From NCBI RefSeq assembly GCF_004005495.1, contig NZ_RZYA01000003.1:248001-312000 (forward strand): 64,000 bases of DNA, written 5' to 3'. The first letter of the stretch is position 1. Each line of letters begins with the position of its first letter. A program made the position numbers and the translations under genes. Positions 51,660 to 60,353 of the stretch are shown one piece after another. Source of the stretch: Streptomyces antnestii. Lineage in GTDB: Bacteria; Actinomycetota; Actinomycetes; Streptomycetales; Streptomycetaceae. The notes under the pieces were generated by a model. The model did not search any database and was not told the origin of the DNA. It saw only the letters and a program-made list of their open reading frames with translations.

Positions 51660-52652
51660 TCAGCGCGATGCCGGGCCGAACCTCCTGCGGTACGCCGACG
51701 GGCTGAGGCCGGTCTCGCGGCGCAGGCGCGCCCGCAGATTCGCGGCGGTGCCGAGCCCGCTGCGGGCGGCGACCACGTCGAGCCGTTCCTCGCCGCGTTC
51801 GATGAGGCGGCAGGCCAGGGCGACCCGTTCGCCGGTGAGCCAGGCCAGCGGGGTGGTGCCGAGTTCGGTGCGGAAGCGGCGGTGCAGGGTGGCCGGGCTG
51901 ACGGCCGCCCGCGCCGCGAGATCCGCCACGCTCACCGGCTCCCCGAGCCGTTCCTGCGCCCACACGAGCAGCGGCGCCAGCGACTCGTCCCGTACCGCGG
52001 GCACGGGCCGCTCCACGAACTGCCGCTGCCCGCCGTCCCGGTGAGCGGCGAACACGAGCCGCCGGGACACGGCGTTGGCGATCTCGGCGCCGTGGTCACG
52101 CCGTACGACGTGCAGCCCCAGGTCGAGCGCGGACGCGCTGCCGGACGCCGTGAGGATGTCCCCGTCGTCCACGAACAGCACGTCGGGTTCGAGGCGCACC
52201 TCGGGGAAGCGGGCGCGGAAGGAGTCCGCCCACATCCAGTGGCACGCGGCACGGCGTCCGTCGAGGAGGCCCGCCTCGGCGATGGTGAAGGCACCGGAGC
52301 AGAACCCGACGAGCCGGGCGCCCCGCGCGTGCGCCCGCCGCACAGCGTCGAGGACGGCGGGCCGCCGGGGCACGTCGGTGTCGGGCCGGTTGGGCACGAT
52401 CAGGGTGTCGGCGGAGTCGGCCGCGTCGAGGCCGGCCACGTCCGTGAGCGTGAAGAACCCGTCCCGCATCACCGTCCGCCTGCCCGGCGAACAGAGCCGG
52501 AAGTCGTACAGCTCACGCCCGAGTTCGGGCCTGCGCAGGCCGAAGACCTCGATTGCGCAGGACAGCTCGAAGGGGTTGGAGTTCTCGTCGACGATCACGA
52601 CGACGCGGTGCGGTGGCCGTGCGTGCGACTGCTGCGAGGATTCTTTCGCCAT
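51660..52652 (-). CDS. GlxA-type AraC-family regulator (DJ-1/PfpI domain)
   Basis: A 330-residue regulator. Residues about 15-195 form a DJ-1/PfpI-like domain with the nucleophile-elbow Cys in GFCSGAFTIAEAGLL. The C-terminal AraC HTH pair (SVADLAARAAVSPATLHRRF, RLDVVAARSGLGTAANLR) binds DNA. It is divergent from the cupin gene with 52 bp between the start codons and may control it. Effector unknown. Confidence 0.9.
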   Translation of the reverse strand: MAKESSQQSHARPPHRVVVIVDENSNPFELSCAIEVFGLRRPELGRELYDFRLCSPGRRTVMRDGFFTLTDVAGLDAADSADTLIVPNRPDTDVPRRPAVLDAVRRAHARGARLVGFCSGAFTIAEAGLLDGRRAACHWMWADSFRARFPEVRLEPDVLFVDDGDILTASGSASALDLGLHVVRRDHGAEIANAVSRRLVFAAHRDGGQRQFVERPVPAVRDESLAPLLVWAQERLGEPVSVADLAARAAVSPATLHRRFRTELGTTPLAWLTGERVALACRLIERGEERLDVVAARSGLGTAANLRARLRRETGLSPSAYRRRFGPASR

Positions 52653-52704
52653 GTGCGATTTCTAGCACTCGTGCCGGTGTCGGGACCGGGGACAGGATCG
52701 GCGT

Positions 52705-53130
52705 ATGACCACCCGCGAGAACACCCCGACGCCCGTCCGCGAGAACACCCCGATCGACCTCGGTGAGGCCCTGGCCTCCTTCGACGCCCTGTGGAGCCCT
52801 CGCATCGTCACCCGCGTCAACGACTACGACGTCCGCGTCGCGAAGGTCGAGGGAGACCACGTCTGGCACGTGCACGACGACACGGACGAGTTCTTCCTCG
52901 TGGTCGACGGCGAGCTGACCATCGCCCTGCGCGAGCCCGCGGGCGAGCGCGACGTCGTCCTGCCCCGGGGTTCGGTCTTCACGGTCCCGCGCGGCACCTG
53001 GCACAAGCCGCGCTCCCCGAAGGGCGCCGCGATCCTCCTCCTGGAACCGACCGGCACGCCCACGGTCGGCGACCGCCACGACGAGGTGCCGGATCATGTG
53101 GACGCCACCACAGGACACGCTCTCGGCTAG
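52705..53130 (+). CDS. Small cupin-domain protein
   Basis: A 141-residue single cupin. The metal-binding motif HVHDDTDEFFLVVDGEL has two His and a Glu, and PRGTWHKP supplies the last His. The N-terminus repeats VRENTP and TTRENTP. Function unknown; it may bind a small molecule or be an isomerase. Its divergent GlxA-type neighbour is its likely regulator. Confidence 0.85.
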   Translation: MTTRENTPTPVRENTPIDLGEALASFDALWSPRIVTRVNDYDVRVAKVEGDHVWHVHDDTDEFFLVVDGELTIALREPAGERDVVLPRGSVFTVPRGTWHKPRSPKGAAILLLEPTGTPTVGDRHDEVPDHVDATTGHALG

Positions 53131-53145
53131 TGGCACCCTTGACCC

Positions 53146-54939
53146 ATGAACGATGTCGCCCCCGCACCCCGTCGCGCCCGCGTCCGCGCCCCCGAACTCA
53201 TCGGCAAGGGTGGCTGGATCAATACGGGCGGCAAGCAATACACCCTCGCTGACCTGCGGGGACGCATCGTCATTCTGGATTTCTGGACATTTTGCTGTGT
53301 GAATTGCCTGCACGTTCTCGACGAGCTGCGTGAGCTCGAGGAGAAGCACCGGGACACCGTCGTGATCATCGGTGTGCACTCGCCGAAGTTCGTGCACGAG
53401 GCCGAGCACGCCGCCGTGGTCGACGCCGTCGAGCGGTACAACGTCGAGCATCCCGTTCTCGACGACCCCGAGCTCGCGACCTGGAAGCAGTACGCCGTGC
53501 GGGCCTGGCCCACGCTCGCGGTGATCGACCCCGAGGGGTACGTCGTCGCGCAGCACGCCGGCGAGGGGCACGCCCACGCCATCGAGAAGCTGGTCGAGCA
53601 GCTGGAGGCCGAGCACGAGGCGAAGGGGACGCTGCGCCGCGGCGACGGCCCGTACGTGGCGCCCGAGCCCGTCGCGACGGATCTGCGGTTCCCCGGCAAG
53701 GCGCTTCTGCTGCCGTCGGGAAATCTGCTGGTCTCCGACACCACGCGGCACCAGCTCGTCGAGATGGGGGCCGATGGTGAGACCGTCGTGCGGCGGATCG
53801 GCGGGCCCGGGGTGTTCAACGAGCCGCAGGGGCTCGCCCTGCTCGACGACGCGACCGTCGTCGTGGCCGACACGGTGCACCACTCCCTGAAGGCCGTGGA
53901 CCTCGCGAGCGGTGACGTCACGACGCTCGCGGGCACCGGCCGCCAGTGGTGGCAGGGGGCGCCGACCAGCGGCCCCGCCCTGGAGGTCGACCTGTCGTCG
54001 CCGTGGGACGTCGCCGTGTTCGGCGGCAAGGTGTGGATGGCCATGGCGGGCGTCCACCAGCTGTGGACGTACGACCCGGAGACGAAGAGTGTCGAGGTCG
54101 CGGCCGGGACGACGAACGAGGGTCTGGTCGACGGGCCGGGGGCGGAGGCCTGGTTCGCGCAGCCGTCCGGGCTCGCGGCCACCGAGGAGCGGCTGTGGGT
54201 GGCCGACTCGGAGACGTCGGCGCTGCGGTACGTGGATGTGGACGGCGTCGTGCACACGGCGGTCGGCACCGGTCTGTTCGACTTCGGGCACCGGGACGGG
54301 GCGGCCGGACAGGCGCTGTTCCAGCACCCGTTGGGTGTCACGGCCCTGCCGGACGGCTCGGTCGCCGTCTCGGACACGTACAACCACGCGCTGCGCCGCT
54401 TCGACCCGGCGACCGGTGAGGTCACCACCTTGGCGACGGATCTGCGGGAGCCCAGTGACGCGGTGCTCGTGGGCGACGACATCGTCGTGGTGGAGTCGGC
54501 GCGGCACCGGCTGACGCGGCTTCGGCTGCCGGAGGAGGCCGTGCGGGTCGAGTCCGTGGCCCACCGGACGCAGCGCGCCGCCACCGAGGTGGCGGGCGGG
54601 AAGCTCCGGCTCGATGTCATCTTCCAGGCGCCGGCCGGGCAGAAGCTCGACACGCGCTACGGGCCCTCGACCCGGCTCCTCGTCTCCTCCACGCCGCCCG
54701 AGCTGCTGGTGTCGGGTGACGGGGCGGGCACGGATCTCGCGCGTGAGCTGGTCCTCGACGCGAATGTGCCGGAGGGCGTCCTGCATGTGTCGGCGATGGC
54801 CGCCTCGTGTGACGACGACCCCGCCAACGAGTACCCGGCCTGCCACGTCCACCAGCAGGACTGGGGCGTGCCGGTCCGGCTCACCGAGGGTGGCGCGGAC
54901 CGGCTGCCGCTGGTGCTGGCCGGTATGGATGAGGCCTAG
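53146..54939 (+). CDS. Thioredoxin-like/NHL-repeat protein, NHLRC2 type
   Basis: A 597-residue fusion. Residues about 15-150 are a thioredoxin-like domain with WTFCCVNCLHVLDEL, a Cys-Cys-x-x-Cys active site. About 185-500 is a six-bladed NHL beta-propeller with units such as NLLVSDTTRHQLVEM, FNEPQGLALLDDAT, LFQHPLGVTALPDG and VSDTYNHALRRF. The last about 90 residues form a beta-domain. It lacks a signal peptide, so is cytoplasmic. Its human counterpart NHLRC2 has unknown biochemistry; redox or protein-binding function is suspected. Confidence 0.9.
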   Translation: MNDVAPAPRRARVRAPELIGKGGWINTGGKQYTLADLRGRIVILDFWTFCCVNCLHVLDELRELEEKHRDTVVIIGVHSPKFVHEAEHAAVVDAVERYNVEHPVLDDPELATWKQYAVRAWPTLAVIDPEGYVVAQHAGEGHAHAIEKLVEQLEAEHEAKGTLRRGDGPYVAPEPVATDLRFPGKALLLPSGNLLVSDTTRHQLVEMGADGETVVRRIGGPGVFNEPQGLALLDDATVVVADTVHHSLKAVDLASGDVTTLAGTGRQWWQGAPTSGPALEVDLSSPWDVAVFGGKVWMAMAGVHQLWTYDPETKSVEVAAGTTNEGLVDGPGAEAWFAQPSGLAATEERLWVADSETSALRYVDVDGVVHTAVGTGLFDFGHRDGAAGQALFQHPLGVTALPDGSVAVSDTYNHALRRFDPATGEVTTLATDLREPSDAVLVGDDIVVVESARHRLTRLRLPEEAVRVESVAHRTQRAATEVAGGKLRLDVIFQAPAGQKLDTRYGPSTRLLVSSTPPELLVSGDGAGTDLARELVLDANVPEGVLHVSAMAASCDDDPANEYPACHVHQQDWGVPVRLTEGGADRLPLVLAGMDEA

Positions 54940-54945
54940 GGCGGG

Positions 54946-55677
54946 TCAGTTGGCGTACGGGCGGCGGGTGTTCCAGGAGAGCACCTCGATGCCGTCGGCC
55001 ATCTTGCCGGCGTACTCGACCTCGCCGGGCGTGACCAGCTTGACGTTCTCGAGCGAGTCGTCGGAGTTGTTCATCTGGAGGGACAGGCGGATCGACTTGA
55101 AGTAGTCGTCCTCCGCCTTGACGTCCTGGATGACGGCGATCGCGGAGTAGACCCGGCCGCCCGGCTGCACGAGGATCGGCTGGGCGGGCTGCTGGTCGTC
55201 CTTGGCGAGCGGCACGTCGCCGTTGGCGTCGCCGGGGGTGACGACCGGGAACTTCTGCACGGTGCACGCGGTGGCGGAGCGGTTCTCGGCCGTGATGAGC
55301 AGGTGGTCGCCCTGCTGCTCGGGGTTCTCGCGCTTGAGGGAGTAGTCGAGGTAGCCGACCTTGCACTCGGGGGCCGCCTTCGACGCCGTGCCGCCCTTCG
55401 CGCCGGAGCCGGAGCCGCCGGTGGAGCTCTTGCCGGTGGTGGCATCCTTCGCGCCGGCCGCGGAGGCGTCCGTGCCGCCGGACGTCTTCGACGAACCGGC
55501 GTCGGAGGAGCCGCCGGTGTTCTTCGCGGCGGAGTCCGTGGCCGTCCTGCCCGAGGAGGCGGCGCCCTCGTCCTTGGTGCCGGAGCCGCTGCCGTTGCAG
55601 GCGGTGAGGGACAGGCTCAGGGCCGCGAGGGCGGCGACGGCGAGGGCGGTGCGGGAACGGTTGCGGTGGGCGGTCAT
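54946..55677 (-). CDS. Secreted lipoprotein with DUF4232 domain
   Basis: A 243-residue lipoprotein with a signal peptide and lipobox LTAC (Cys27). The next about 75 residues are Gly/Ser/Ala/Thr-rich and disordered. The C-terminal domain from Cys104 to about 225 is DUF4232-like (CKVGYLDYSLKRENPEQQG, NRSATACTVQKFP, GRVYSAIAVIQD). Cys104 and Cys138 could form a disulfide. Function unknown. Convergent with the thioredoxin/NHL gene with 6 bp between. Confidence 0.83.
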   Translation of the reverse strand: MTAHRNRSRTALAVAALAALSLSLTACNGSGSGTKDEGAASSGRTATDSAAKNTGGSSDAGSSKTSGGTDASAAGAKDATTGKSSTGGSGSGAKGGTASKAAPECKVGYLDYSLKRENPEQQGDHLLITAENRSATACTVQKFPVVTPGDANGDVPLAKDDQQPAQPILVQPGGRVYSAIAVIQDVKAEDDYFKSIRLSLQMNNSDDSLENVKLVTPGEVEYAGKMADGIEVLSWNTRRPYAN

Positions 55678-55783
55678 GGTGGGGCTCCCCGTGTTGCGGT
55701 CTGCTGTGTGGTCAGCGTGGTCTGCGCCGTTTCGGTGCTGACTTCAGCTTCGGGGGTGCCTCTGTCGATCGGCTTGCGCCGCG

Positions 55784-58681
55784 CTAACGATCCGCTGGCA
55801 ACCGTTCGAGGACCTTCCGCGCGGCCGCCGCACCCTGCTCGAACCCCTCCTTCTCCGCCGTCCGCAGTGCCTGTCCGAGCAGGTCGGCGGCCTCGTCGGG
55901 CCGTCCGAGCGCGGCCAGCGCCTCGCCGCTCGCGGTCTGCAGCAGTACCCGCCGGGCGGCCTCGTCGGGCGAGGTCAGGTCGAGGGCCCGTACGGCGTGC
56001 GAGAGGGCCGCTTCGTGGGCGCCCGTGTCGAGGCAGTGCCGGGCGAGGTGGTGCAACGCCAGCGCCTCCGTGGGCGGGTGCTTGACCTGTACGGCGAGGG
56101 TGACGGCGCGGGACAGGAGCAGCCCGGCCCGCTCGTGCGCGCCGTTGCCGTTGAGGGCGACCGCGAGGTTGACGCAGGCGATGGCCTCGCTGGTCACGTC
56201 GCCGGCGCGGGCCGCGAGTCCGGGGGCCTCTTCGAGGTGGACGAGGGCTTCGTCGTCCCTGCCCTCCTCGTGGAGGACCCAGCCGAGCAGGGCGCGGGCG
56301 CGTGACTGGGCGTCCGGGTCGTCCTCGTGCTCGGCGGAGGCGAGGCACTGTTCGAGCAGCGGGACCCAGCCGTCGCCGACCTTCTGGAGGATCACCGGCC
56401 ACAGCAGGAGGGCGATGCGCCAGGCCCGGTCGTGCAGTCCTGCGGCGGCGGCCGCGGTGACGGCGCCTTCCAGGCCCGGCCGTTCGGCCTCGTACCAGGC
56501 GAGCGCGGCCGCCCGGTCGGTGAACTCCCTCACGGCGTGCGGGGGACGGACGTCGGCGGGCAAGGCGCAGCAGGGCTTGCTCTCGGGGTGGGCGGCGGCG
56601 GCCGCGTCGAGGGCGGAGTGCAGGTAGTGGTCGAGCAGGCGGCCGAGGGGTTCGGCGGCGGGCTCGGGGGTGAGGGTGCGGGCGTAGAGGCGGACCAGGT
56701 CGTGGGGGGTGCGGCGGCCTTCGGCCGATTCGGTGACGAGGTGGGCGGCGGCGAGCCGGGACAGGGCGGTGTCGGCCTCGTCGGGGGTGGTGCCGGTGAG
56801 GGCGGCGGCGGTGTGGCGGTCGAGGCCGGTGCCGGTGTGCAGGCCGATGAGGCGGAACAGTTCGGCGGCCGGCGCCGGGAGGTGACGGACGGTCAGGCGC
56901 AGCGCGGCGGAGACGCCGGTGTCCTCGATGTCGAGGAGGCCGAGGCGGCGGTGTTCGTCGGCGAGCTCACCGGCCATCGCGTCGAGGGCGGCGCGGGGGC
57001 GTTCGGCGAGGCGGGCGGCGGTGACGCGCAGGGCGAGCGGCAGCCCGTCGCACAGGCCGGCGAGTCGTTCCGCGGCGACGGGTTCGGCCGCGACGCGCTC
57101 GTCCCCGAGTACGGCGGCGAGGAGCCCGGCGGCGTCGCCGGGAGGCAGCGGGTGCAGGGGTACGGGGGTGGCGGCGTCGGACGCGATGAGGCCGCCGAGC
57201 CGGTCCCGGCTGGTGATGAGGGTGGCGCAGTGGTCGCCGCCGGGGAGCAGGGGGCGGACCTGGGCGGAGGTGCGGGCGTTGTCGAGGACGACGAGGAGGC
57301 GGCGCCCGGCGGCGAGCGAGCGGTAGAGGGCGCCCATCGCGGCGGTGGTCTCGGGGATGCTCCGGGACGGGACGCCGAGCGCGAGGAGGAACTCGCGCAG
57401 TACGGCGGGGGTCTCGGGGGCGGGGGTGTCGCTGAAGCCGCGCAGGTCGGCGAAGAGGACTCCGTCGGGGAACCGTGTCTCGCGGGCGTGGCGGCGGTGC
57501 GCCCAGTGCACGGCGAGGGCGGTCTTGCCGACGCCGGCGGGCCCGGCGAGCAGGCACACGGGCGCGTCGTCGCCGGTCAGCACCCGGTCGAGGGCGCCGA
57601 GTTCGGCCTCCCGGCCGGTGAAGCCGCGGGGGAGCCGGGGGAGGAGATTGGGCGGGGGGAGATGGGGCGAGGGGACGAGACTGCCGGTGGGAGGCGCGGG
57701 GGCGTCGGCGACGGCTGCGTCGGGGCCGGGGGCGGAATCCGGTACGGATACGGATACGGGTCCAGCTACGGGTACGGGTTCGGCCGCTGAGCGTGACGCC
57801 GCGTCAGCCGTCGCCTCCGCCTCCGCCGCCGTCTCCGCCTCGGGCCGCTCGTCCGTCACCGGCACCGTCACTGTCAACGCGTCCGCGACGGGCACCGGAC
57901 GCGCGGGCCCCGCGAACGCGGCCTGCGGGGGCGGCTGCACCGACGGCGTACCCAGGATCGTCCGGTACGCCCCCGCGAGGACCGGCCCCGGATCGACGCC
58001 CAGTTCGTCGGCGAGGAGCCGGCGTGTGCGGTGGTAGTGGTCGAGGGCGTCGGACTGGCGCCCAGAGCGTCCGAGCGCGAGGACGAGGGCGGCGGCCAGT
58101 GACTCGCGCAGCGGGTGGGCCACCGCCTCGGGGCGCAGGACGGCCGCGGCCCGGGCGTGCTCGCCGAGCTGCCCGTACGCCTCGGCGAGGCCCTCCACGG
58201 AGGCGATGCGCAGTTCTTCGAGGGCGAGAGCGGCGGCCTCCAGGGGCGCGCTGCGTACCGTGCCGGTGAGGGCGGGGCCCTGCCACAGGGAGAGGGCCTC
58301 GCGCAGCATCTGGACGGTGTCGGCGGGCCGGTGCTGGAGCCGGGCGAGGGCGACGAGTTCCTCGAAGCGGTGGGCGTCGAGGAGGGTTTCGGGCAGCTGG
58401 AGCGAGTAGGCGGAGCCCTGGGTGGTCAGCCGCACCCCGTACATCTCGGCGTCGTGCGCGGCGAGCAGGGCCCGCAGCCGGGAGACGTGGCTCTGCAGGA
58501 CGGCCTTGGCGTGGAGGGGCGGCTCGTCCTCCCACAGGGCGGCGATGAGCTGCTCGACGCGGACCACGCCGCCCGGTCGCAGGAGCAGCATCGCGAGGAG
58601 CCCGGAGCGTTTGGCGGGGCCCAGCGGCAGCTCGCCGGTCTCTGTCGTGACGGCGACGGTACCGAGAATCCTGAACTCCAC
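55784..58681 (-). CDS. AfsR-like SARP regulator with NB-ARC and TPR domains
   Basis: A 965-residue regulator, GTG 58681. Residues about 1-95 are an OmpR-type winged helix (LGPAKRSGLLAMLLLRPGGV, VRVEQLIAALW), 96-240 a BTAD domain. A variable linker (ValProAsp-rich) runs to about 335. An NB-ARC-type ATPase spans about 345-600, with Walker A GPAGVGKTAL and Walker B VVLDNAR. TPR-like helices cover about 700-960. In AfsR the ATPase gates DNA binding after phosphorylation by AfsK. No biosynthetic cluster is seen, so this is an orphan or global regulator. The Asp/Pro-Val linker is repetitive. Confidence 0.91.
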   Translation of the reverse strand: MEFRILGTVAVTTETGELPLGPAKRSGLLAMLLLRPGGVVRVEQLIAALWEDEPPLHAKAVLQSHVSRLRALLAAHDAEMYGVRLTTQGSAYSLQLPETLLDAHRFEELVALARLQHRPADTVQMLREALSLWQGPALTGTVRSAPLEAAALALEELRIASVEGLAEAYGQLGEHARAAAVLRPEAVAHPLRESLAAALVLALGRSGRQSDALDHYHRTRRLLADELGVDPGPVLAGAYRTILGTPSVQPPPQAAFAGPARPVPVADALTVTVPVTDERPEAETAAEAEATADAASRSAAEPVPVAGPVSVSVPDSAPGPDAAVADAPAPPTGSLVPSPHLPPPNLLPRLPRGFTGREAELGALDRVLTGDDAPVCLLAGPAGVGKTALAVHWAHRRHARETRFPDGVLFADLRGFSDTPAPETPAVLREFLLALGVPSRSIPETTAAMGALYRSLAAGRRLLVVLDNARTSAQVRPLLPGGDHCATLITSRDRLGGLIASDAATPVPLHPLPPGDAAGLLAAVLGDERVAAEPVAAERLAGLCDGLPLALRVTAARLAERPRAALDAMAGELADEHRRLGLLDIEDTGVSAALRLTVRHLPAPAAELFRLIGLHTGTGLDRHTAAALTGTTPDEADTALSRLAAAHLVTESAEGRRTPHDLVRLYARTLTPEPAAEPLGRLLDHYLHSALDAAAAAHPESKPCCALPADVRPPHAVREFTDRAAALAWYEAERPGLEGAVTAAAAAGLHDRAWRIALLLWPVILQKVGDGWVPLLEQCLASAEHEDDPDAQSRARALLGWVLHEEGRDDEALVHLEEAPGLAARAGDVTSEAIACVNLAVALNGNGAHERAGLLLSRAVTLAVQVKHPPTEALALHHLARHCLDTGAHEAALSHAVRALDLTSPDEAARRVLLQTASGEALAALGRPDEAADLLGQALRTAEKEGFEQGAAAARKVLERLPADR

Positions 58682-58800
58682 GCCCGGTGCCCTCCCCCGG
58701 CCCCCGACCCCCTTGATCGCGCACGCCCGTAGCGCGATTTTACGGGGCCGGAGAGGGGCGCCAGGTCAGCGGTCCACGATCTGGCCGAAAGGGTGTCCCG

Positions 58801-58835
58801 CCCCTGAACCAGCCCCTGAACCAGCCCCGAACCCG
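58801..58835. repeat. 12-bp tandem repeat after the M18 gene
   Basis: CCCCTGAACCAG occurs at 58801 and 58813 and as a diverged copy at 58825. It lies 9-43 bp downstream of the M18 stop on the minus strand. Confidence 0.85.
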
Positions 58836-58843
58836 CCCGGAAT

Positions 58844-60178
58844 TCACCCCTCCAGGAACGCCACCAGCGCGTTCGCGAGCAGGTACGGGTCGTCGGCGGC
58901 GCACAGTTCGCGGACGCTGTGCATCGAGAGGATCGCGACGCCGATGTCGACGGTCCTGATGCCGTGCCGGGCGGCCGTGATCGGGCCGATCGTGGTGCCG
59001 CAGGGCATGGAGTTGTTGGAGACGAACGACTGGAAGGGCACGCCGGCCTTCTCGCACGCGGCGGCGAACACGGCGCGGCCCGAACCGTCCGTGGCGTAGC
59101 GGTTGTTGACGTTCACCTTGAGGATGGGGCCGCCGCCGGCGCGGGGGTGGTGGGTCGGGTCGTGGCGCTCGGCGTAGTTCGGGTGCACGGCGTGCCCGGT
59201 GTCGGAGGACAGACAGACGGTCCCGGCGAAGGCGCGCGCCTTGTCCTCGTACGAGCCGCCGCGCGCGAACACCGAACGCTCCAGGACGCCGCCGAGCAGC
59301 GGGCCGTCGGCGCCGGTGTCGGACTGGGACCCGTTCTCCTCGTGGTCGAAGGCGGCGAGGACCGGGATGTAGGGGAGGCCGCCGGTGGCGGACACGGCGG
59401 CGAGCGCGGCCGTTCCCGCGTGCACGGACAGCAGGTTGTCCATGCGGGGTCCGGCGACGAGTTCCTTGTCGCGGCCGAGGTAGGAGGGCGCCTCGACGGG
59501 GTGGGTCATCAGGTCCCAGCCGGCGACGGAGCCCTCGTCGAGGCCGTACTCCTCTTCCAGGAACCGGATCAGGTCGCCCTCGTGGACGTCGTCGCCGAGG
59601 CCCCAGATGGGCTGCATGTGCTTCTGCTTGTCGAGCTTGAGGCCGTCGGTGTGGACCGAGCGGTCCATGTGGATGGCGAGCTGCGGTACGCGCAGCAGGG
59701 CGCGGTCGACGTTCACGAGCCGCGTCGAACCGTCCCGCAGGGTGAGCCGGCCGGCGAGGCCGAGGTCCCGGTCGAGCCAGGAGTTGAGGAGCGGTCCGCC
59801 GTAGATCTCGACGGCGACCTGCCGCCAGCCCTGGGAGCCCATGTCGGGCAGCGGCTTGACCCGCAGGTTCGGCGAGTCGGTGTGCGCGCCGACGATACGG
59901 AACGGGGTGTGCGGCGCGGCGTCCTCGGGGACGTACCAGGCCACGATCGCGCCGCCGCGCGTCACGTACTTGCCGCCCGTCGTCCCGTCCCACGCGTCGG
60001 TCTCGGCGACCTGGCGGAAGCCGGCCTTCTCCAGGCGCGCGGCGGCGTTCGCCACGGCGTGGTACGGCGAGGGGCTGGCCGCGAGGAAGGACATGAGGTC
60101 GTCGGTGTGGCCGCGGTCGAAGCGGGCGCTCGTGGCGCTCGCCGACAGGGCGGGGTCGGTAGACGGGAGGGCGCTCAT
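58844..60178 (-). CDS. M18-family aminopeptidase
   Basis: A 444-residue zinc aminopeptidase of the aspartyl aminopeptidase family. Metal-ligand and catalytic motifs are in order: GAHTDSP, GPRMDNLLS, FDHEENGS, SSDTGHAVHPNY and ILSMHSVRE. LGRDKELVAGPR and the NNSMPCGTTIGP segment are diagnostic. Cytoplasmic; removes acidic N-terminal residues from peptides. The longest frame starts at ATG 60178 (MSALPSTD), and the usual N-terminus of 20-25 residues before the domain is present. Confidence 0.94.
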   Translation of the reverse strand: MSALPSTDPALSASATSARFDRGHTDDLMSFLAASPSPYHAVANAAARLEKAGFRQVAETDAWDGTTGGKYVTRGGAIVAWYVPEDAAPHTPFRIVGAHTDSPNLRVKPLPDMGSQGWRQVAVEIYGGPLLNSWLDRDLGLAGRLTLRDGSTRLVNVDRALLRVPQLAIHMDRSVHTDGLKLDKQKHMQPIWGLGDDVHEGDLIRFLEEEYGLDEGSVAGWDLMTHPVEAPSYLGRDKELVAGPRMDNLLSVHAGTAALAAVSATGGLPYIPVLAAFDHEENGSQSDTGADGPLLGGVLERSVFARGGSYEDKARAFAGTVCLSSDTGHAVHPNYAERHDPTHHPRAGGGPILKVNVNNRYATDGSGRAVFAAACEKAGVPFQSFVSNNSMPCGTTIGPITAARHGIRTVDIGVAILSMHSVRELCAADDPYLLANALVAFLEG

Positions 60179-60297
60179 GCGGGCCAGCCTAACGAGCGTT
60201 TCCGGCCGGACGCGCGGCGCTGAGCGGAACCGGGCGAGCCCAGGTCAAAGGCGGTCGATCCCGGTGAGGTCGCTGCGGGGCCCGTAGGGGTGGACGA

Positions 60298-60334
60298 CAG
60301 AGCCGCCACCCGAACGGGTCGGGTGGCGGCTCTG
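60298..60334 (-). terminator. Terminator of the acyl-CoA dehydrogenase gene
   Basis: Perfect 16-bp stem (60298-60313 and 60319-60334), 5-nt loop, 20 bp after the stop of the minus-strand acyl-CoA dehydrogenase. It may also bound the M18 promoter. Confidence 0.8.
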
Positions 60335-60353
60335 GTTCTCAGCGTGCGGAGGA

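Noticed and set aside
52513..54852. Minus-strand 779-codon frame opposite the thioredoxin/NHL gene
   Set aside because: It has no domain and its sense strand carries a clear CCVNC thioredoxin motif and NHL repeats.
55784..58681. SARP gene as marker of a secondary-metabolite cluster
   Set aside because: No polyketide, peptide synthetase, terpene or tailoring genes flank it; neighbours are housekeeping.
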